Source of the DNA: JAHCIE01 sp034431435
GTDB lineage: Bacteria > Chloroflexota > Anaerolineae > Epilineales > JAHCIE01
Assembly: GCA_034431435.1 (NCBI GenBank)
Contig: DAOUDG010000071.1
Coordinates: 1 to 60,059, forward strand
DNA length: 60,059 nucleotides
Reading direction: 5' to 3'
This document shows, piece after piece, positions 43,020-51,627 of the stretch; within the stretch, counting starts at the first letter, position 1; each line of letters opens with the position of its first letter. The translations under genes were made by a program, and so were the position numbers. The notes beneath the pieces are model-generated. The model was given only the letters and a program-made list of their open reading frames with translations, was not told the origin of the DNA and did no database searches.

Positions 43020-43063
43020 GGCGCGCCCCCACGACTGGCCAGAGCCAATCGTGGGGGCGCGCC
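43020..43063. terminator. Very strong hairpin after the membrane-protein gene
   Basis: GGCGCGCCCCCACGA (43020-43034) and TCGTGGGGGCGCGCC (43049-43063) form a perfect 15 bp stem with a 14-base loop, 30 bp past the stop of the minus-strand gene at 43093. The rest of the gap up to 42812 holds no gene that I recognise. Confidence 0.7.
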
Positions 43064-43092
43064 GTGTCAGGAATGAAGGCGGGCGGCTGCGC

Positions 43093-43740
43093 CTAGCCTT
43101 GCGCGAAGAGCAGCAGGCCGACGTAGGCCAACAGCCCGATGATGCCAGCGACGCCACCCAGCGGCGCAGCCCAAAAGTGTCGTCCCCGCTGCGCGGAGCC
43201 AGCCGTCGCCAGGGCCACCGCCAGGACGGCCGCCTGGACGCCGACAGACGTCAGGCTGTCGACGAACTGCGCGCTGATGGGCCAGCCGGTCACGAAGGCC
43301 AGCAGGCTGCTGCCGAAGGCGGCGATCAGGATGAGCGTGCTAAGTAGGCCAACCGCCAGGCTACCCACCGCCAGCGCCGGCAGCGCGGGTAGGGGGCGTT
43401 GCGCCTGCCGCCATGCGGCCTGGAACGCGAGGAGCGCGGCTATGGCCAGGGCGGCGGCGGCCGTCGCTGCTACCCAGCGGCCCAGCAGGCCGCCAGCCAG
43501 GGTGGTCCAGCCGAACGTTACGGCCAGCATAGCCAGACCCGTAGGGGCCGCAACCCGCGTCGCCAGCCCCCCGACAATGATCAGGAGCAGGCTCCACGCG
43601 ATGTCGGCGCCCCGATCCAGGAACAGGGAAACGATGCCGAACACCATGACGCCGATGCCAATGTAGCGAACCAGTGGGATCCACATGGAGGGTGTGTATA
43701 CTTCGACCAGACGCTCGCGGAACTGAACCGGGGTATCCAT
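43093..43740 (-). CDS. Polytopic membrane protein of unknown function
   Basis: The start at 43740 has GCAGGAGG upstream. 215 residues with about seven hydrophobic segments, for example YIGIGVMVFGIVSLFLDRG, LLLIIVGGLATRVAAPTGLA and FWAAPLGGVAGIIGLLAYVG. No transporter or enzyme motif is visible. It is divergent from the gamma-glutamyltransferase gene, sharing a 180 bp intergenic region. Confidence 0.75.
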   Translation of the reverse strand: MDTPVQFRERLVEVYTPSMWIPLVRYIGIGVMVFGIVSLFLDRGADIAWSLLLIIVGGLATRVAAPTGLAMLAVTFGWTTLAGGLLGRWVAATAAAALAIAALLAFQAAWRQAQRPLPALPALAVGSLAVGLLSTLILIAAFGSSLLAFVTGWPISAQFVDSLTSVGVQAAVLAVALATAGSAQRGRHFWAAPLGGVAGIIGLLAYVGLLLFAQG

Positions 43741-43807
43741 CGCGCCTCCTGCCTGCTCGTCGTGATTCAATCGATGAGTGACGCTTGCCATCGCCGGAAC
43801 CACTCCC

Positions 43808-43836
43808 TTTACTTGCCATACTTGACGCTGTACAAT
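43808..43836 (+). promoter_or_regulatory. Candidate promoter of the gamma-glutamyltransferase gene
   Basis: TTTACT (43808-43813), a 17 bp spacer and TACAAT (43831-43836), 86 bp upstream of the GTG start. Moderate match. Confidence 0.4.
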
Positions 43837-43921
43837 CGCTCAGGTTACGCCCTAACAACGCGATTCTTCATAAAATTCAGAAATCCGCCCACGCTGTGGG
43901 TCGTAGAGAGGATCTGGTCCT

Positions 43922-45517
43922 GTGGAGGCTTTCCCGTCGCGCCGCTCGGTCGTCATGGCTCCCCACGGTATCGTCGCTACCAGTCAACCACTGGCAGCCC
44001 AGGCAGGGCTGCGCACCCTTCTCGCCGGTGGCAATGCTATGGATGCCGCCGTCGCGACCGCCGCCGCGCTCAATGTCGTCGAGCCTGTCTCGACCGGTAT
44101 CGGCGGCGATGTCTTCGCCCTCATCTGGGATGGCGCAACGCTGCACGCCCTAAACGCCAGCGGTCGCTCGCCGGCCGCCATGTCCATCGCTGCGCTGCGC
44201 CGTGCGGGCCACGAGGGTGTCCCCTATCTCGGCCCGTGGCCGATCACCGTGCCCGGCGCGGTGGATGGCTGGTGCGCCGTGATCGAGCGCTTCGGACGCC
44301 TGTCGATGGCCGAGGCGCTGGCTCCCGCCATCGAGTATGCCGAGCGGGGCTTCCCTGTCTCGCCCCTCATCGCGCGGGGTTGGGCGGCCAATGTCGCTCG
44401 CCTCCTTGAATACAGCGGCCCCGATGGGGGCGGCTACCTGACCAACGGGCGCGCGCCCCGCGCCGGGGAGGTCTGGCGGCAACCGGCGCTGGCGCGTGCG
44501 CTGCGCGCCATCGGGGAGGGGGGGCGCGATGCCTTCTATCGCGGCCCGCTCGCAGCGGCCATCGCTCAGACCGTGCAAGACGCTGGTGGCGTCTTGACCG
44601 AGGCCGACCTGGCCGCCAATGTTCCCACCTGGGAGTCGCCGATTAGTGTTGACTATCGCGGTGTGCGTCTCTACGAAACTCCGCCCAACGGCCAGGGCCT
44701 GGCGGCACTCGTCGCCCTGGCCATCGCGCGCGGGTGGGACCTGGCCGACCTGGGCTTTGGCAGCCTGGCGGCCACCCACCTCCTGCTGGAAGCCATGAAG
44801 GTGGGCTGGGCCGATACCCTGGCCTACGTAGCGGACCCGGCCTTTGTGCCCGCCCCCCTCGACGAGCTGCTTGGGGACGACTACGCCCGCGCACGGCGCG
44901 CGGGCATCGCCCCAGACGTGGCGCGCGCCCCCGTCGCAGGGCGTTTCGCGCCGCGCAGCGATACCGTCTACCTCAGCGTTGTCGATGCCGACCGCAATGC
45001 CGTGTCATTCATCAATAGCAACTACGCGGGTATTGGTTCGGGTGTGGTCGTCCGCGAGTGGGGGATCGCGCTTCAGAATCGCGGCGCTCTGTTCACCACG
45101 GAGCCGGGCCACCCTAACACTCTAGAGCCACTGAAACGGCCATTTCATACCATCATTCCGGCGATGGCTTTTCGTGAGGGGCGCCCCTGGCTGTCCTTTG
45201 GCGTGATGGGTGGCTACATGCAGCCGCAGGGCCACGTCCAGGTGCTGACCAACCTGGTCGACTTCGGCATGGACCCGCAGCAGAGTCTTGACGCGCCCCG
45301 CTGGCAAGTGGATCCCTTCACGGGGCGTGTCTTGCTGGAGCCGGGCCTCGGACATCTGGCGCCTGCCCTCGACAGGCTGGGCCATGCAACTACCGTGACC
45401 GAGGCTTCGGCGGCCGCGCAGTTTGGTGGTGGTCAAGTGATTCTCATCGACCCCGAGACCAACATGCTCCACGCTGGCTCCGACCCACGCAAGGATGGCT
45501 GCGCTGTCGGCTACTGA
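43922..45517 (+). CDS. Gamma-glutamyltransferase family protein
   Basis: A GTG start at 43922 with AGAGGA upstream. 531 residues of the Ntn-hydrolase GGT family: GIVATSQPLAAQAGLRTLLA, NAMDAAVATAAALNVVEPVS, GIGGDVFALIWDG. The self-cleavage site is SDTVYLSVVDADRNAVSFIN with Thr348 as new N-terminal nucleophile, and GGGQ near the end. It lacks a signal peptide, like the cytoplasmic YwrD-type branch, which hydrolyses gamma-glutamyl or related amide bonds. Real substrate uncertain. Confidence 0.9.
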   Translation: MEAFPSRRSVVMAPHGIVATSQPLAAQAGLRTLLAGGNAMDAAVATAAALNVVEPVSTGIGGDVFALIWDGATLHALNASGRSPAAMSIAALRRAGHEGVPYLGPWPITVPGAVDGWCAVIERFGRLSMAEALAPAIEYAERGFPVSPLIARGWAANVARLLEYSGPDGGGYLTNGRAPRAGEVWRQPALARALRAIGEGGRDAFYRGPLAAAIAQTVQDAGGVLTEADLAANVPTWESPISVDYRGVRLYETPPNGQGLAALVALAIARGWDLADLGFGSLAATHLLLEAMKVGWADTLAYVADPAFVPAPLDELLGDDYARARRAGIAPDVARAPVAGRFAPRSDTVYLSVVDADRNAVSFINSNYAGIGSGVVVREWGIALQNRGALFTTEPGHPNTLEPLKRPFHTIIPAMAFREGRPWLSFGVMGGYMQPQGHVQVLTNLVDFGMDPQQSLDAPRWQVDPFTGRVLLEPGLGHLAPALDRLGHATTVTEASAAAQFGGGQVILIDPETNMLHAGSDPRKDGCAVGY

Positions 45518-45548
45518 GCCGGCGGGCAGGGCTGGGGGGGGACCTGGC

Positions 45549-47558
45549 TCACGGTGCGCCGCGGCGCACAATCAGCGGTAGCCATGCGATGTGCCGGGGC
45601 GATGGTGTCGCCGTGGCGGTGGCCGTGGGCGAGGGCGTGCGCGTCGGGGTGGCCGTGGGCGGTGGTGTCGCGGTGGCAGTGGCGGTGGGCGAGGGCGTGC
45701 GCGTCGGGGTGGCCGACGCGGTGGCCGTGGGCGAGGGCGTGCGTGTCGGGGTGGCGGTGGGTGATGGCGTGTGCGTCGGGGTGGCCGTCGCTGTGGCGGT
45801 GGCGGTGGGCGACGGCGTGCGCGTCGGGGTGGCCGACGCTGTAGCCGTGGGCGATGAGGTCGCCGTAGCCGTGGGCGAGGGGGTCGCGGTGGCCGTGGCT
45901 GTGGCGGCGGCCGTCGGTGATGGCGTGATGGTGGGTGCTGACGTGCGCGTCGGGGTGGCCGTCGCGGTGGGCGGTGGTGTCGCCGTGGCGGTAGCCGTGG
46001 GCGAGGGTGTGCGCGTCACTGTAGCCGTGGGCGGCGGTATGGCCGTCACGGTGGCGGTGGCCGACGCTGTGGCGGTGGGTGATGACGTGCGTGTCGGGAT
46101 GGCTGACGCTGTAGCCGTAGGCGATGGTGTCGCGGTGGCGGTGGCGGTGGGCGATGGTGTCGCGGTGGCGGTGGGCGAGGGTGAGGGCGTCGCGGTCGGT
46201 GACGGAGCGAGCGTCGGAGTGGCTGTGGCCGGCATCGGCTCGTTGGGCCAGGTCAGGCACACCCGGTCCACGCCGGTCGCATCGCGCTGGGTGTACGCCA
46301 CATACACGCCGTCACTGTCGGCGGCAACGGCTGCGCGACTGCTCACGGCGCTCGCGACCAGTTGCGGCGTGGACCACGCGGGCGTCTCGCCGCCTGCGAC
46401 CGCCGCCGCTGCTTGAAACCAAAGCTGGCTCGATGCCGCGTCCAGCCAGGCCAGGTAGAGCCTGTCGCTGCTATAGGCCAGCGCGGGCAGACTCCCCGCC
46501 GCCGAATCGTTCACCACGCGGCCCGGATACCACCCCCAGAAGCCAAACCAGGGATCAAGGTCGTAGTTAGCGAAGCGCAGTTCGGCGGCGCTGGGGGAGG
46601 AGAGGGACCACACCACGAACAGCCGCCCGTCGGGAGCGGACGTCAGGCCGAAGGCGCTGACGTCCAGTTGCACGGGCGTGCCGTAGTCGACTGACACATC
46701 GACGACGGCTGGCGACCATGCGCTCGATTGGGGTGGTCGCTCCGTCCAGCGAACCTGATTCGTTGTGTCGCCGCTGAGAGACCACGGCCAGACCCACACG
46801 GCGCTGGGTGCGTCATCGGGGCCAAGCGTCAGCGCCGGCTGCGCGCCATACCCGGCGTCGTCGGTGAGCAGGGGGGCGCGCCCGATGAAAGCGCCGTTGG
46901 CTTGGGCCTGGAACGCATTGTAGATGCGCGAACCACCCAGGTCCTGCTGCGACCAGGCGACATAAACGCCGCTTGCCGAGGGCACGACGGACGGGCCGCC
47001 GTCGTTGATCACGTCCACGCTGGCCGCGTCGCTTGCCGCTTGCGTTGTGCTCCATGTCGTAGCGCGCAAGGCGTAGCGAATCGTGCCCTGGAGGCTGCCG
47101 GGACTATCGGGCGTGAACCAGGCAACGTGCAGGTGACCGGAGGAGCTGACAGCCAGGTTGGGCGTCAAGCCGGCGTCCAGCAGCGTTGCCGCAGTCCAGG
47201 TTGTGACCTGTGGGGCATAGCTGCGCTGCCACACGTCGCGGCCTGGCTGGAGGTCCAGGCGATCCTGGTCCCAGACGACATGCACGCCTGTCTGCGTCGA
47301 TTCCAGACTCAATGACCCAACGGCCAGGCGCGGGTTCCCGGCGGCGCGAGCGTTGGCGTCCGAGACCAGCCAGGGGGTGGCCCAGCCGCTGGCCGCGCTA
47401 CAGTTTGCCGTCGTCGCAGCGGCGCTCGACTGGACCGCGAGAGCCACGGGCGCGCAGGCAGCGCAAGCCAGCAGCAGGCGGCCTACAAACCGCCGCGCCC
47501 GACCGAGGACCCTCGGCGCGTGCGCGGCAGTTCGATGTTGGTCAGGAGGCAGGGGCAT
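45549..47558 (-). CDS. Secreted protein with beta-propeller-like domain and long Pro-Thr tail
   Basis: 669 residues. A signal peptide (RFVGRLLLACAACAPVALAV) is followed by a domain of about 380 residues with recurring blades such as GVHVVWDQDRLDL, GHLHVAWFTPDS, GVYVAWSQQDLGG and GVYVAYTQRDATG, suggesting a sialidase-like beta-propeller. Residues about 440-655 are almost pure P/T/A/S (TATPSPTAT...), likely a glycosylated wall-spanning stalk. The protein ends in HIAWLPLIVRRGAP, a WLPLIV motif like the YLPLV of the LVIVD protein. The start codon has a weak ribosome binding site. Confidence 0.8.
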   Translation of the reverse strand: MPLPPDQHRTAAHAPRVLGRARRFVGRLLLACAACAPVALAVQSSAAATTANCSAASGWATPWLVSDANARAAGNPRLAVGSLSLESTQTGVHVVWDQDRLDLQPGRDVWQRSYAPQVTTWTAATLLDAGLTPNLAVSSSGHLHVAWFTPDSPGSLQGTIRYALRATTWSTTQAASDAASVDVINDGGPSVVPSASGVYVAWSQQDLGGSRIYNAFQAQANGAFIGRAPLLTDDAGYGAQPALTLGPDDAPSAVWVWPWSLSGDTTNQVRWTERPPQSSAWSPAVVDVSVDYGTPVQLDVSAFGLTSAPDGRLFVVWSLSSPSAAELRFANYDLDPWFGFWGWYPGRVVNDSAAGSLPALAYSSDRLYLAWLDAASSQLWFQAAAAVAGGETPAWSTPQLVASAVSSRAAVAADSDGVYVAYTQRDATGVDRVCLTWPNEPMPATATPTLAPSPTATPSPSPTATATPSPTATATATPSPTATASAIPTRTSSPTATASATATVTAIPPPTATVTRTPSPTATATATPPPTATATPTRTSAPTITPSPTAAATATATATPSPTATATSSPTATASATPTRTPSPTATATATATPTHTPSPTATPTRTPSPTATASATPTRTPSPTATATATPPPTATPTRTPSPTATATATPSPRHIAWLPLIVRRGAP
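45580..46225 (-). repeat. Low-complexity Pro-Thr coding repeat tract
   Basis: About 640 bp of short degenerate repeats (minus-strand units of the type ACCGCCACGGCCACCCCG) coding for the P/T/A/S stalk. It creates a long spurious open frame on the plus strand made of GVAVAV-type repeats. Such tracts recombine and are difficult to assemble, so the length is uncertain. Confidence 0.85.
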
Positions 47559-47640
47559 CGGTCTCGCGGGACGTAGACCCTGAAGCCACGTCGTTGCTCT
47601 TTCTAGGGACCCGTCGGGGCGCCGGCTGGAGCCTTCAGTG

Positions 47641-49245
47641 TCATCGACTCTCCGACGGCTTGGCAGGTGTCGGCGTGGGCGCGCCTGGCGGCGGCGCGTC
47701 GCCTGGTGTCGGGCAGCGGTCGACGGTCAGGCTTCGCGCGCCCAGCGTGCCGTCGACAAGCAGGTAGCCATACCCGTCCACGCAGTAGCCCACCAGCGGG
47801 TCATAGCGCGGTTTCCATGCGGAGGGCGGCCGCACGCGCAGCGTGTCGGTGCTGTCCTGGAGTTTGATGATCAGAAGCTGGGGTTGGCTGAGCATGATGC
47901 CTGCTTCGACGGCAATGATCGTGCCCTTGAAGCGGACGTAGGGCCTGGCAACGATGTCGAGTTGGACCGCCTGGAGTCGAGGCTCCGCCAGCGATGGGCA
48001 CGTGCCTTGCGCTCGCACGACCGTTCCTTGCGTGGCCTGGCCCAGATTTTCCAGGCCCGACACAGCATCCACCGCGACCTGGCCGAGCCGGAGGCGCGTC
48101 GGATCGCCTTCGATTCGCGCATCCACATAGCTGGAAATGGCGACGTCGCTGGCCAGGGGCCTGCCGCTGAAGCGAGCGATGCGCGTCGCGGTGAACACGC
48201 CACTCACGCCCGGTCCCCGATAGCCATCGACCTGGACCATATCGCCGTCCACACTATCATCAACTACCGCGTCGGGGGCGAGGGAAAATGGGATGCACAT
48301 GACCCGGAGACCGCTCGCCAATCCCAGACCGCTCAGCTTGCCCTGGAGGGTGAAAGCCTCAGCGGCCCCGTCTGTCTCGTCAATGATGACCTGGACGGCC
48401 TTCAGGACGCCTTCGCCCTCTTTGTGGGCCTTGACCGTGGCGCGGCGATAGAGCTTTGGCGTCCCGCTGACGATGCCCTTGCTGCTGACAACGAAATCGG
48501 TCCCGCCGACGGTCCAGTGGCCCTGATAGTCCGGCGCACCTTGATCGGGGAAGGCCTGAATCAGGCCGGTGAAACTGACTTCATCCTGGATGAATTCGAT
48601 GCGTGTGGCGACGAAGGGGCTACCGTTCCGACTCTCGGCGACAACGCGCGCCAAAAGCCCCGCGCTGGGGGCGATGCCTTCGGGCTTGATCTCGGTTCCG
48701 CCAGCACCGAAGGTGACGGTCACGGTGAGCAAGCCGCTGACCGTGGTATCGAACGTCCAGAGTTGTGTGCCGTCCGGGCCGGCCAGGATCGGGTCGCGTA
48801 GAATGCCCCGCACGTCGAGGCGACCCACCGGTGGGGGCGTCGGCGTGGGGTAGCGCCGCACGACACCCGCGACTGCGCCGAAGGTCGTTCCCGGCAGCAG
48901 AGGCCCCGATGACGTCACGGCGTCGGCCACCAGAACAGTCTCGCCCGCGATGAGGTCTGCGCACGACCCTGTTGGCCATTGAGTAGTGGCGCTGACAACC
49001 AGCGTCAATTGCGTCCGGCGGCCGGTGGTCGTCTCCGCCAGCCACGGGCTGGCCCGGCCGTCGAGGCTGGGACACGCCCCCTTGCTGACGATGCGCGCGC
49101 TGAAGGCGGGAAGCGCGGCGCCGGGGCTGGCGGCTACCGCGGCCGGGGCTGGCAGTCCGACGAGGGTGAAGGCCCCCAGGCACAGCGCCACAGCCATCAT
49201 AAGCGCGATGGGGAGGTGCAGCGGATTCAGTCTTCGGAAGTTCAT
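47641..49245 (-). CDS. Secreted protein with DUF5666-like repeats
   Basis: 534 residues from the ATG at 49245 (a GTG at 49251 is equally possible). A signal peptide (LPIALMMAVALCLGAFTLVG) precedes several beta-rich units with the form VRGILRDPILAGPDGTQLWT, FTGLIQAFPDQGAPDYQGHW and VRFKGTIIAVEAGIMLSQPQ, resembling the small beta-barrel repeats of DUF5666 proteins. A Pro-rich tail (APTPTPAKPSESR) ends it. It is directly upstream of the PT-stalk protein on the same strand, an 82 bp gap, so the two may be one operon of surface proteins. Confidence 0.75.
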   Translation of the reverse strand: MNFRRLNPLHLPIALMMAVALCLGAFTLVGLPAPAAVAASPGAALPAFSARIVSKGACPSLDGRASPWLAETTTGRRTQLTLVVSATTQWPTGSCADLIAGETVLVADAVTSSGPLLPGTTFGAVAGVVRRYPTPTPPPVGRLDVRGILRDPILAGPDGTQLWTFDTTVSGLLTVTVTFGAGGTEIKPEGIAPSAGLLARVVAESRNGSPFVATRIEFIQDEVSFTGLIQAFPDQGAPDYQGHWTVGGTDFVVSSKGIVSGTPKLYRRATVKAHKEGEGVLKAVQVIIDETDGAAEAFTLQGKLSGLGLASGLRVMCIPFSLAPDAVVDDSVDGDMVQVDGYRGPGVSGVFTATRIARFSGRPLASDVAISSYVDARIEGDPTRLRLGQVAVDAVSGLENLGQATQGTVVRAQGTCPSLAEPRLQAVQLDIVARPYVRFKGTIIAVEAGIMLSQPQLLIIKLQDSTDTLRVRPPSAWKPRYDPLVGYCVDGYGYLLVDGTLGARSLTVDRCPTPGDAPPPGAPTPTPAKPSESR

Positions 49246-49429
49246 GGTCACGCCTTGCCGAGACCTGATGTAGGGCAGTCTCTACTCAAATGACGTGTAT
49301 AGACACCGCGTAGATACTGCCCCGACCTGGCTTTCGCCAGAGGTGAACGAACTTTCACGTTGCTCGCTCGCTTATCCTGTGCGCCCCGTCTGTGACTCTT
49401 AACGGCAGAACGAGGCGGGTTGGTACGAG

Positions 49430-49473
49430 AAAACAAAAAAGAACCGCCATCCACGAGGGGGCGGCGGGTTCTT
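49430..49473 (-). terminator. Rho-independent terminator of the principal sigma gene
   Basis: On the minus strand a stem of AAGAACCCGCC and GGCGGTTCTT type arms (49473-49460 with 49448-49439) runs into TTTTTTGTTTT. It is one of the two hairpins in the window with a proper U-tract. Confidence 0.85.
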
Positions 49474-49496
49474 GGATGAAGCTTACCAGTCCTTGA

Positions 49497-50684
49497 TTAG
49501 TGCAAGTATTCGCGCAGCTTCGAGGAGCGGCCCGGCTGGCGGAGCTTCGCCAGCGCCTCCTGCTCGATCTGGCGAATACGCTCGCGGGTGAGGCCAAACT
49601 TCTGCCCGGTCTCCTTGAGCGTGTAGCTGTGACCGTCACGCAGGCCGAAACGCATCTCCAGGATGCGCGCCTCGCGTGGCGACAGGGACATGAACATCTC
49701 TTCCAGCTGCTCGCGCAGCATCCGCTGCGCCGCGCTCTCGGAGGGGCTGGGGCTGCTCTCGTCCTCAATGAACTCGCCCAGCTCGCTATCGCCTTCCTCG
49801 CCGACGGGCTTCTCCAGTGACAACGAGCGGCGCGACACCTTCAGGGCGCGCTGTACCTTGTGCGCGGGCAGGCCGACCACAGCGGCGATTTCTTCGGGGG
49901 TGGGCTGGCGGCCCAACTCCTGCTCCAGGTCCTGGGCAGCGCGATACACCTTGCGGATGCGGTCGTTCATGTGGACCGGCACGCGGATCGTACGGCCCTG
50001 GTCGGCGAGGGCGCGGGTGATGGATTGCCGCACCCACCACGTGGCGTAGGTGGAGAACTTGAAGCCGCGCCGGTAGTCGAACTTCTCGGCGGCCTTCATC
50101 AGGCCGAGGTTGCCTTCCTGGACCAGGTCGAGGAAGGGCACACCCTGGCCGAGGTACTTCTTGGCGATGCTCATCACCAGGCGGGCATTGGCCTGCACCA
50201 GATGACGACGGGCTGCCTCACCCTCGCGAATCGCCGCCTCCAACTGCAGGCGACGATCCAGAGCGTGACTACGATCGATGAGGAGCTTGCGGGCAGCGAG
50301 GCCGCGCTCCATCTGTTGGGCCAGTTGAACCTCTTCCTCGCCCGAAAGCAGGGGGACACGCCCCACTTCGAGCATGTAGAGGCGCACGGCGTCGTCTTCC
50401 TCGACGCCGCTGAAGTCGATGATCTTGGTGGGTTCCTCCACCTCTTCGTCCTCGATAGCCAGGTCCGTCTCGAAGACCTGGATGCCCTGCTCTTGCAGGC
50501 GCATGTACAGCTCTTCCAGCTGGTCGAGGCTGTCCTCTGCCTCGGGCAGGACATCGAGAATATCGTCGTACGTGACGTAGCCGTGCTGTCGCCCCTGGTC
50601 CAGGAGGGCCTGGAACTGGGGCGTCATCACGGGTTCGGGGGTCGGCTCTATGTTTGCGCGCGTCTCTTCTACGTCGTAAGTCAC
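49497..50684 (-). CDS. rpoD: Principal RNA polymerase sigma factor (RpoD/SigA)
   Basis: A GTG start at 50684 with GAGGGTAGGAA upstream. 395 residues: region 1.1-like acidic N-terminus (QGYVTYDDILDVLP pattern: HGYVTYDDILDVLPEAEDSL), region 1.2 (DAVRLYMLEVGRVPLLSGEE), region 2 (LVMSIAKKYLGQGVPFLDLV, FSTYATWWVRQSITRALADQ), region 3, and region 4 (TLKETGQKFGLTRERIRQIE). It is the housekeeping sigma factor that reads the TTGACA/TATAAT promoters noted in this window. Confidence 0.95.
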   Translation of the reverse strand: MTYDVEETRANIEPTPEPVMTPQFQALLDQGRQHGYVTYDDILDVLPEAEDSLDQLEELYMRLQEQGIQVFETDLAIEDEEVEEPTKIIDFSGVEEDDAVRLYMLEVGRVPLLSGEEEVQLAQQMERGLAARKLLIDRSHALDRRLQLEAAIREGEAARRHLVQANARLVMSIAKKYLGQGVPFLDLVQEGNLGLMKAAEKFDYRRGFKFSTYATWWVRQSITRALADQGRTIRVPVHMNDRIRKVYRAAQDLEQELGRQPTPEEIAAVVGLPAHKVQRALKVSRRSLSLEKPVGEEGDSELGEFIEDESSPSPSESAAQRMLREQLEEMFMSLSPREARILEMRFGLRDGHSYTLKETGQKFGLTRERIRQIEQEALAKLRQPGRSSKLREYLH

Positions 50685-50780
50685 TTCCTACCCTCTTCTG
50701 GCGTCACAGCCGTACCACATCCGTCACAGGACCACTCAGGAACGGCTGGGCGCCTGGGAGGTCTCGCCGACACATGGCAA

Positions 50781-50814
50781 TAAAAACCCGCCGAGGCAGA
50801 GCATCGTCGGCGGG
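50781..50814 (-). terminator. Rho-independent terminator of the two-component operon
   Basis: On the minus strand CCCGCCGA (50814-50807 arm) pairs with TCGGCGGG (50794-50787) and continues into TTTTTATT. It lies 160 bp after the response-regulator stop and before the rpoD leader. The region from 50815 to 50976 shows no gene; 50685-50780 is the rpoD leader. Confidence 0.8.
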
Positions 50815-50976
50815 GTCTCGTGCGACAGGCAACCCCAATTTTAACAAATCGGGCGCGTTTTGTCAAGCACGTGACCGGTCCAGCAATCTACAGAATAGAC
50901 GGTGGGCCATGACGAATCTTACAGCAACTGACAATCAACTGCCGTGATTCATGACGCGGCGCGCGAAGCGCGGTGG

Positions 50977-51627
50977 TCAGCGCGGCGTGCGCGGTCGGTA
51001 CTGATGGTACAGCCGCGCCGCCTCGGTGCGGTTGGTCACGCCCAGTTTCTGGAAGATGTTCTGGAGGTGGAACTTGACAGTGTGATCGGTTACCGATAGA
51101 CGGTCCGCAATCTGCGCGTTGGTCTGGCCTTCGGCTACCAGCGCCAGAAACTCGCGTTCGCGGTCCGACAGGGAGGACAGGGGGTTGGTTGGGGCCTGGC
51201 CCACCCCACCGCGAAGCGCGCCGCGTGGGAATACCAGGTGGCCGTGCGCCACGTTGCGAATCGCCGCGACCGTCTGCCGGGGCGGGTCCGTCTTGAGGGC
51301 GAAGCCGTCGGCTTCCAGCTCGAGGGCACGCTGCATGGCTTCGCCGTCGCCGAAGGCCGTCAGGAGCAGGACGCGCACCGGTAGCTTCTCCTGGCGGATG
51401 CGTTCCAGCACCTCCAGCCCATCCATCGACGGCATCTGAAGGTCGACGACGACCAGATCCGGTTCCAACTGATGCACGACTTCCATCAGCCGCTGGCCGT
51501 TGGTGGCCGTCCCGATGACCTCCATGTCCGGCTCGCCTTGCAGCAAGCCGCGCAGCCCTTCGAGGACCAGCTCGTGATCGTCGGCCAACACGATACGAAT
51601 AGGATAGCCGTGGTGAGCGTCAGCCAT
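50977..51627 (-). CDS. NarL/LuxR-family response regulator
   Basis: 216 residues: receiver domain with Asp16-Asp17 (IVLADDHELVLEGLRGLLQG), phospho-acceptor Asp62 (DLVVVDLQMPSMDGLEVLER) and Lys in GFALKTDPP; then a GerE helix-turn-helix (LSDREREFLALVAEGQTNAQ, ADRLSVTDHTVKFHLQNIFQ, KLGVTNRTEA). Phosphorylated by the kinase whose gene overlaps its start by 8 bp. The target genes are unknown. Confidence 0.95.
   Translation of the reverse strand: MADAHHGYPIRIVLADDHELVLEGLRGLLQGEPDMEVIGTATNGQRLMEVVHQLEPDLVVVDLQMPSMDGLEVLERIRQEKLPVRVLLLTAFGDGEAMQRALELEADGFALKTDPPRQTVAAIRNVAHGHLVFPRGALRGGVGQAPTNPLSSLSDREREFLALVAEGQTNAQIADRLSVTDHTVKFHLQNIFQKLGVTNRTEAARLYHQYRPRTPR

Noticed and set aside
45589..46416. 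Plus-strand open frame of GVAVAV-type repeats
   Set aside because: It is the antisense of the Pro-Thr stalk in the minus-strand secreted protein, which has a signal peptide and a folded domain.
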